A stretch of DNA of 7,086 bases from assembly GCA_946480995.1 (NCBI GenBank), contig CAMLMF010000123.1, positions 1 through 7,086 of the forward strand. Direction: 5' to 3'. Positions 5,411 to 7,086 of the stretch are shown here, in pieces. The notes beneath the pieces were generated by a model that saw nothing but the letters and a program-made list of their open reading frames with translations, was not told the origin of the DNA and made no database searches. How positions within the stretch are numbered: the stretch's first letter is position 1; each line of letters opens with the position of its first letter. This DNA comes from an uncultured Bdellovibrio sp. GTDB taxonomy: Bacteria > Bdellovibrionota > Bdellovibrionia > Bdellovibrionales > Bdellovibrionaceae. Both the position numbers and the translations under genes were made by a program.

Positions 5411-6259
5411 TTAACCTTGGAATGATTTGTTCAAGAGTCCAAGTGCTACGTTCGCTTGTTGGTTCGCTTGTGCTAGTACACTAGTACCTGCTTGCAACAA
5501 GATATTATTTCTAGTCATTTCTGATGTCTCTTCAGCTACATCCACATCTCTGATACGAGAGTTGGCTGCAGACATGTTCTCAACGGAAACTTGAATGTTC
5601 GATACCGTTGATTGCAGACGATTTTGAATCGCACCGAAGTCCGCTCGCATCGCCGAGACACTCACGATAGCTTGGTCAATTGCTGCCAGCGCATTCTGTG
5701 CTGAAGCTTTGTCCGCTACTGATGTCAAGTTCACGCCTAAAGCTGCTGAGTTCGCATCCGCTTTAGAAGCATCGAAAGAGATACGGTCGATTTCTGGATT
5801 ATTTCTAGTACCAACTTGGAAGTCCAAGATGGAGCCCACACCTGCTAGTAACTGAGTTCCGTTGAACTCTGTACCTTCGGAGATACGGTCGATCTCTGAT
5901 ACAAGCTGGTCATACTCCACGTTTAGGAACTGACGCTCTGTCGGTCCAACCGTGTCAGAAGCTGCTTGTACAGACAATTCTCTGAGACGAATTAAGATCG
6001 AAGAGATCTCATTCATCGAACCCTCGGCCACTTGCACCAGGGAGATACCGTCTTGAGCATTTCTTGATGCTTGTTTTAAACCGCGAACTTGAGCTTTTAA
6101 GTTCTCAGAGATCGCTAGACCAGCGGCATCGTCACCGGCGCGGTTGATTCGGAACCCTGACGCGAGCTTTTCCATGCTCTTATCAAGACCGATCTTCGTT
6201 CCCCAGAGCACTCTCTGAGCATTTAACGAAGCAGTATTCGTGTTAATTCGTAAACCCAT
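5411..6259 (-). CDS. fliC: Flagellin, short D0-D1 type (second of a tandem pair)
   Basis: This 282-residue flagellar filament subunit is the paralogue of the neighbouring flagellin. It shows the same blocks: MGLRINTN at the start, KLASGFRINRAGDDAAGLAI (31-50), DGISLVQVAEGS (70-81), IRLRELSVQA (90-99), AANSRIRDVDVAEETSEMTR (231-250), then NNILLQAGTSVLAQAN. It also lacks D2/D3. The central part, about residues 130-205, differs most from its neighbour. The C-terminus runs five residues beyond the paralogue, ending LGLLNKSFQG. The ATG at 6259 has a very strong ribosome binding tract, AAGGAGGAGG (6264-6273), four bases upstream, consistent with very high expression. Unlike the first flagellin it lacks a convincing terminator, so transcripts may run into the structured spacer. 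Two flagellins in tandem suggest a composite filament. Confidence 0.96.
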   Translation of the reverse strand: MGLRINTNTASLNAQRVLWGTKIGLDKSMEKLASGFRINRAGDDAAGLAISENLKAQVRGLKQASRNAQDGISLVQVAEGSMNEISSILIRLRELSVQAASDTVGPTERQFLNVEYDQLVSEIDRISEGTEFNGTQLLAGVGSILDFQVGTRNNPEIDRISFDASKADANSAALGVNLTSVADKASAQNALAAIDQAIVSVSAMRADFGAIQNRLQSTVSNIQVSVENMSAANSRIRDVDVAEETSEMTRNNILLQAGTSVLAQANQQANVALGLLNKSFQG

Positions 6260-6282
6260 AATTCCTCCTCCTTGAAGATTTG

Positions 6283-6307
6283 CTGAGTTTCTATCCTTGA
6301 AACTCAG
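6283..6307 (-). promoter_or_regulatory. Leader hairpin of the second flagellin with a Shine-Dalgarno-like loop
   Basis: CTGAGTTTC and GAAACTCAG form a perfect 9-bp stem with a 7-base loop, ending 23 bases before the start codon. In the mRNA the loop reads AAGGATA, resembling a ribosome binding site. The actual site is free downstream, so the hairpin more likely protects the mRNA 5' region or binds a regulator. Confidence 0.5.
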
Positions 6308-6351
6308 AGCACCGTATTGATGCTGATGGGTGGTTCATTCGCTTACCTTAC

Positions 6352-6379
6352 TGATCGGAGCCTTTAGAAATTCCTAAAG
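6352..6379 (-). promoter_or_regulatory. Near-perfect 18-bp palindrome beside a CCGAT element upstream of the second flagellin
   Basis: CTTTAG-A-AATT-C-CTAAAG (6362-6379) is symmetric except for one base pair and lies about 103-120 bases before the ATG. Directly downstream on the minus strand is TCCGATCA (6352-6359), six of eight positions matching the sigma28 -10 GCCGATAA. The -35 at the usual distance would be TTTA instead of TAAA. This could be an operator over a flagellar promoter. Confidence 0.4.
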
Positions 6380-6432
6380 TGATACGTCTCATTTTTTTAC
6401 AGATCTGGACTAAAGAACTGTAGTTTTGGCGC

Positions 6433-6450
6433 TATAAACGCATATAAACG
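6433..6450. repeat. Tandem TATAAACG repeat with 10-bp period
   Basis: TATAAACG occurs at 6433-6440 and 6443-6450, exactly one helical turn apart, in the middle of the divergent spacer. Two sites on one face of the helix suit binding of a dimeric protein; no protein is implicated by sequence alone. Confidence 0.45.
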
Positions 6451-6517
6451 TTTTAAGTGCTAAGTCTCGCTAAAACATTTTCGAACTGTCTCGCTCCGAG
6501 ATTACGCACCACTACGT

Positions 6518-6552
6518 TTTTCCTGCCTATATATAGATACGAAACAGGAAAA
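6518..6552. repeat. Inverted repeat TTTTCCTG/CAGGAAAA
   Basis: Eight-base perfect arms at 6518-6525 and 6545-6552 flank a 19-base AT-rich spacer containing TATATATA. A smaller palindrome, TCTCG-CTC-CGAGA, lies at 6489-6501. The pair lies between the flagellin and HD-gene promoters and could be an operator or an insulating hairpin. Confidence 0.4.
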
Positions 6553-6606
6553 GGTCTGGGTATTTAGGGCTTCTCCCCGTCTTTGAGTTCCGACTACCTA
6601 AGCTAA

Positions 6607-6634
6607 TTGACATGACATAAACTCTAGGGATATT
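6607..6634 (+). promoter_or_regulatory. Sigma70-type promoter of the HD-domain gene
   Basis: A perfect TTGACA (6607-6612) is followed 16 bases later by GATATT (6629-6634, four of six). Transcription would start near 6641, giving a leader of about 30 bases that includes the AGAGGAG ribosome binding site. Confidence 0.5.
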
Positions 6635-6670
6635 TCACTCACGAAATCTGCCCGCTGCAGAGGAGAAATC

Positions 6671-7086
6671 ATGGAAATTCGCGATCCCGTTCACGGTTCG
6701 ATTTATTATTCAGATCAAGAGGTGGCCGTCTTAGACACCGCTGAATATCAACGCCTGCGCGCGATCAAGCAATTGGGCTATGCAGAGTTCAGCTTCCCTG
6801 GAGCAACTCATAATAGATATCTGCACTCAGTCGGCGTGTGCCATCTTGCCGGCGAAACTTTCGATGCGATTTTCAGAGTGTATCCATTTTCTCGTCCATC
6901 GGTGAAGACACGCTTTCGTCAGGTGCTGCGTTTAGGCTCTTTGTTACATGATGTCGGTCACGGGCCGTTAAGTCATACGACGGAACAAGTGATGCCGCAC
7001 TTATCAGAACTAAATATCAAAATATACAAAGAGCAAGAACAGTACGGAGAAGAAGCGCACACGGTGATGAATCACAATCGTCGCGC
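6671..7086 (+). CDS. HD-domain phosphohydrolase (SAMHD1/dGTPase-like), 3' end missing
   Basis: The gene runs off the window end; 138 residues are visible. The start ATG has AGAGGAG (6659-6665) five bases upstream. The N-terminus follows the COG1078/SAMHD1 pattern closely: IRDPVHGSI (3-11), LDTAEYQRLRAIKQLG (21-36), FPGATHNRYLHSVGVCHLAG (42-61), then LGSLLHDVGHGPLSH (88-102). Metal ligands of the HD domain are visible as His52 and His93-Asp94; the last Asp lies beyond the window. Family members hydrolyse dNTPs to deoxynucleosides and triphosphate, or related substrates, in the cytoplasm. Substrate cannot be settled from the fragment. Full-length relatives are usually above 400 residues. It is transcribed away from the flagellins, and I see no functional link to them. 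Confidence 0.92.
   Translation, partial: MEIRDPVHGSIYYSDQEVAVLDTAEYQRLRAIKQLGYAEFSFPGATHNRYLHSVGVCHLAGETFDAIFRVYPFSRPSVKTRFRQVLRLGSLLHDVGHGPLSHTTEQVMPHLSELNIKIYKEQEQYGEEAHTVMNHNRR

Overview
The window reads as ordinary chromosome from a motile, flagellated Gram-negative bacterium. The predicted outer-membrane barrel, the exported c-type-haem-like protein, the gene order and the paired short flagellins would suit a Bdellovibrio-type predatory bacterium (Bdellovibrionota). That placement is recognition by eye, moderately confident, and not proven by any marker gene here. Base composition looks slightly AT-rich overall, and the flagellin spacers are clearly more AT-rich than the genes.

Layout. 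Bases 1-987 (+) hold the 3' part of an ABC1/UbiB-type atypical kinase gene. It is followed 12 bases later by a LysR-type regulator (1000-1770, +), probably in the same operon. The regulator meets a convergent gene (1767-2939, -) at overlapping stop codons; that gene encodes an exported protein with one CxxCH haem-binding motif. Upstream of it on the same strand, behind a strong 13-bp terminator hairpin (3038-3075), lies a small predicted outer-membrane beta-barrel protein (3087-3761, -) with its own promoter. Two tandem flagellin genes follow, both on the minus strand: 3957-4790 (277 aa) and 5411-6259 (282 aa). They align without gaps over 277 residues, with 179 identities counted by hand, and are clear duplicates. 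The last gene, 6671 to the window end (+), is the start of an HD-domain (SAMHD1/dGTPase-like) phosphohydrolase. It is divergent from the second flagellin across a 411-bp regulatory spacer.

The non-coding DNA around the flagellins is the most interesting part. The 620-bp gap between them has an A-tract block, at least four separate stem-loops in its AT-rich half, and a compact 190-base segment (5214-5404) that can fold into a run of five or more consecutive hairpins, with four GATC sites in 37 bp. This may be an undescribed structured RNA or a long structured 3' UTR. The first flagellin also has a four-codon upstream reading frame overlapping its ribosome binding site. The second has a perfect 9-bp hairpin in its leader with a Shine-Dalgarno-like loop, and a near-perfect 18-bp palindrome about 100 bp upstream.
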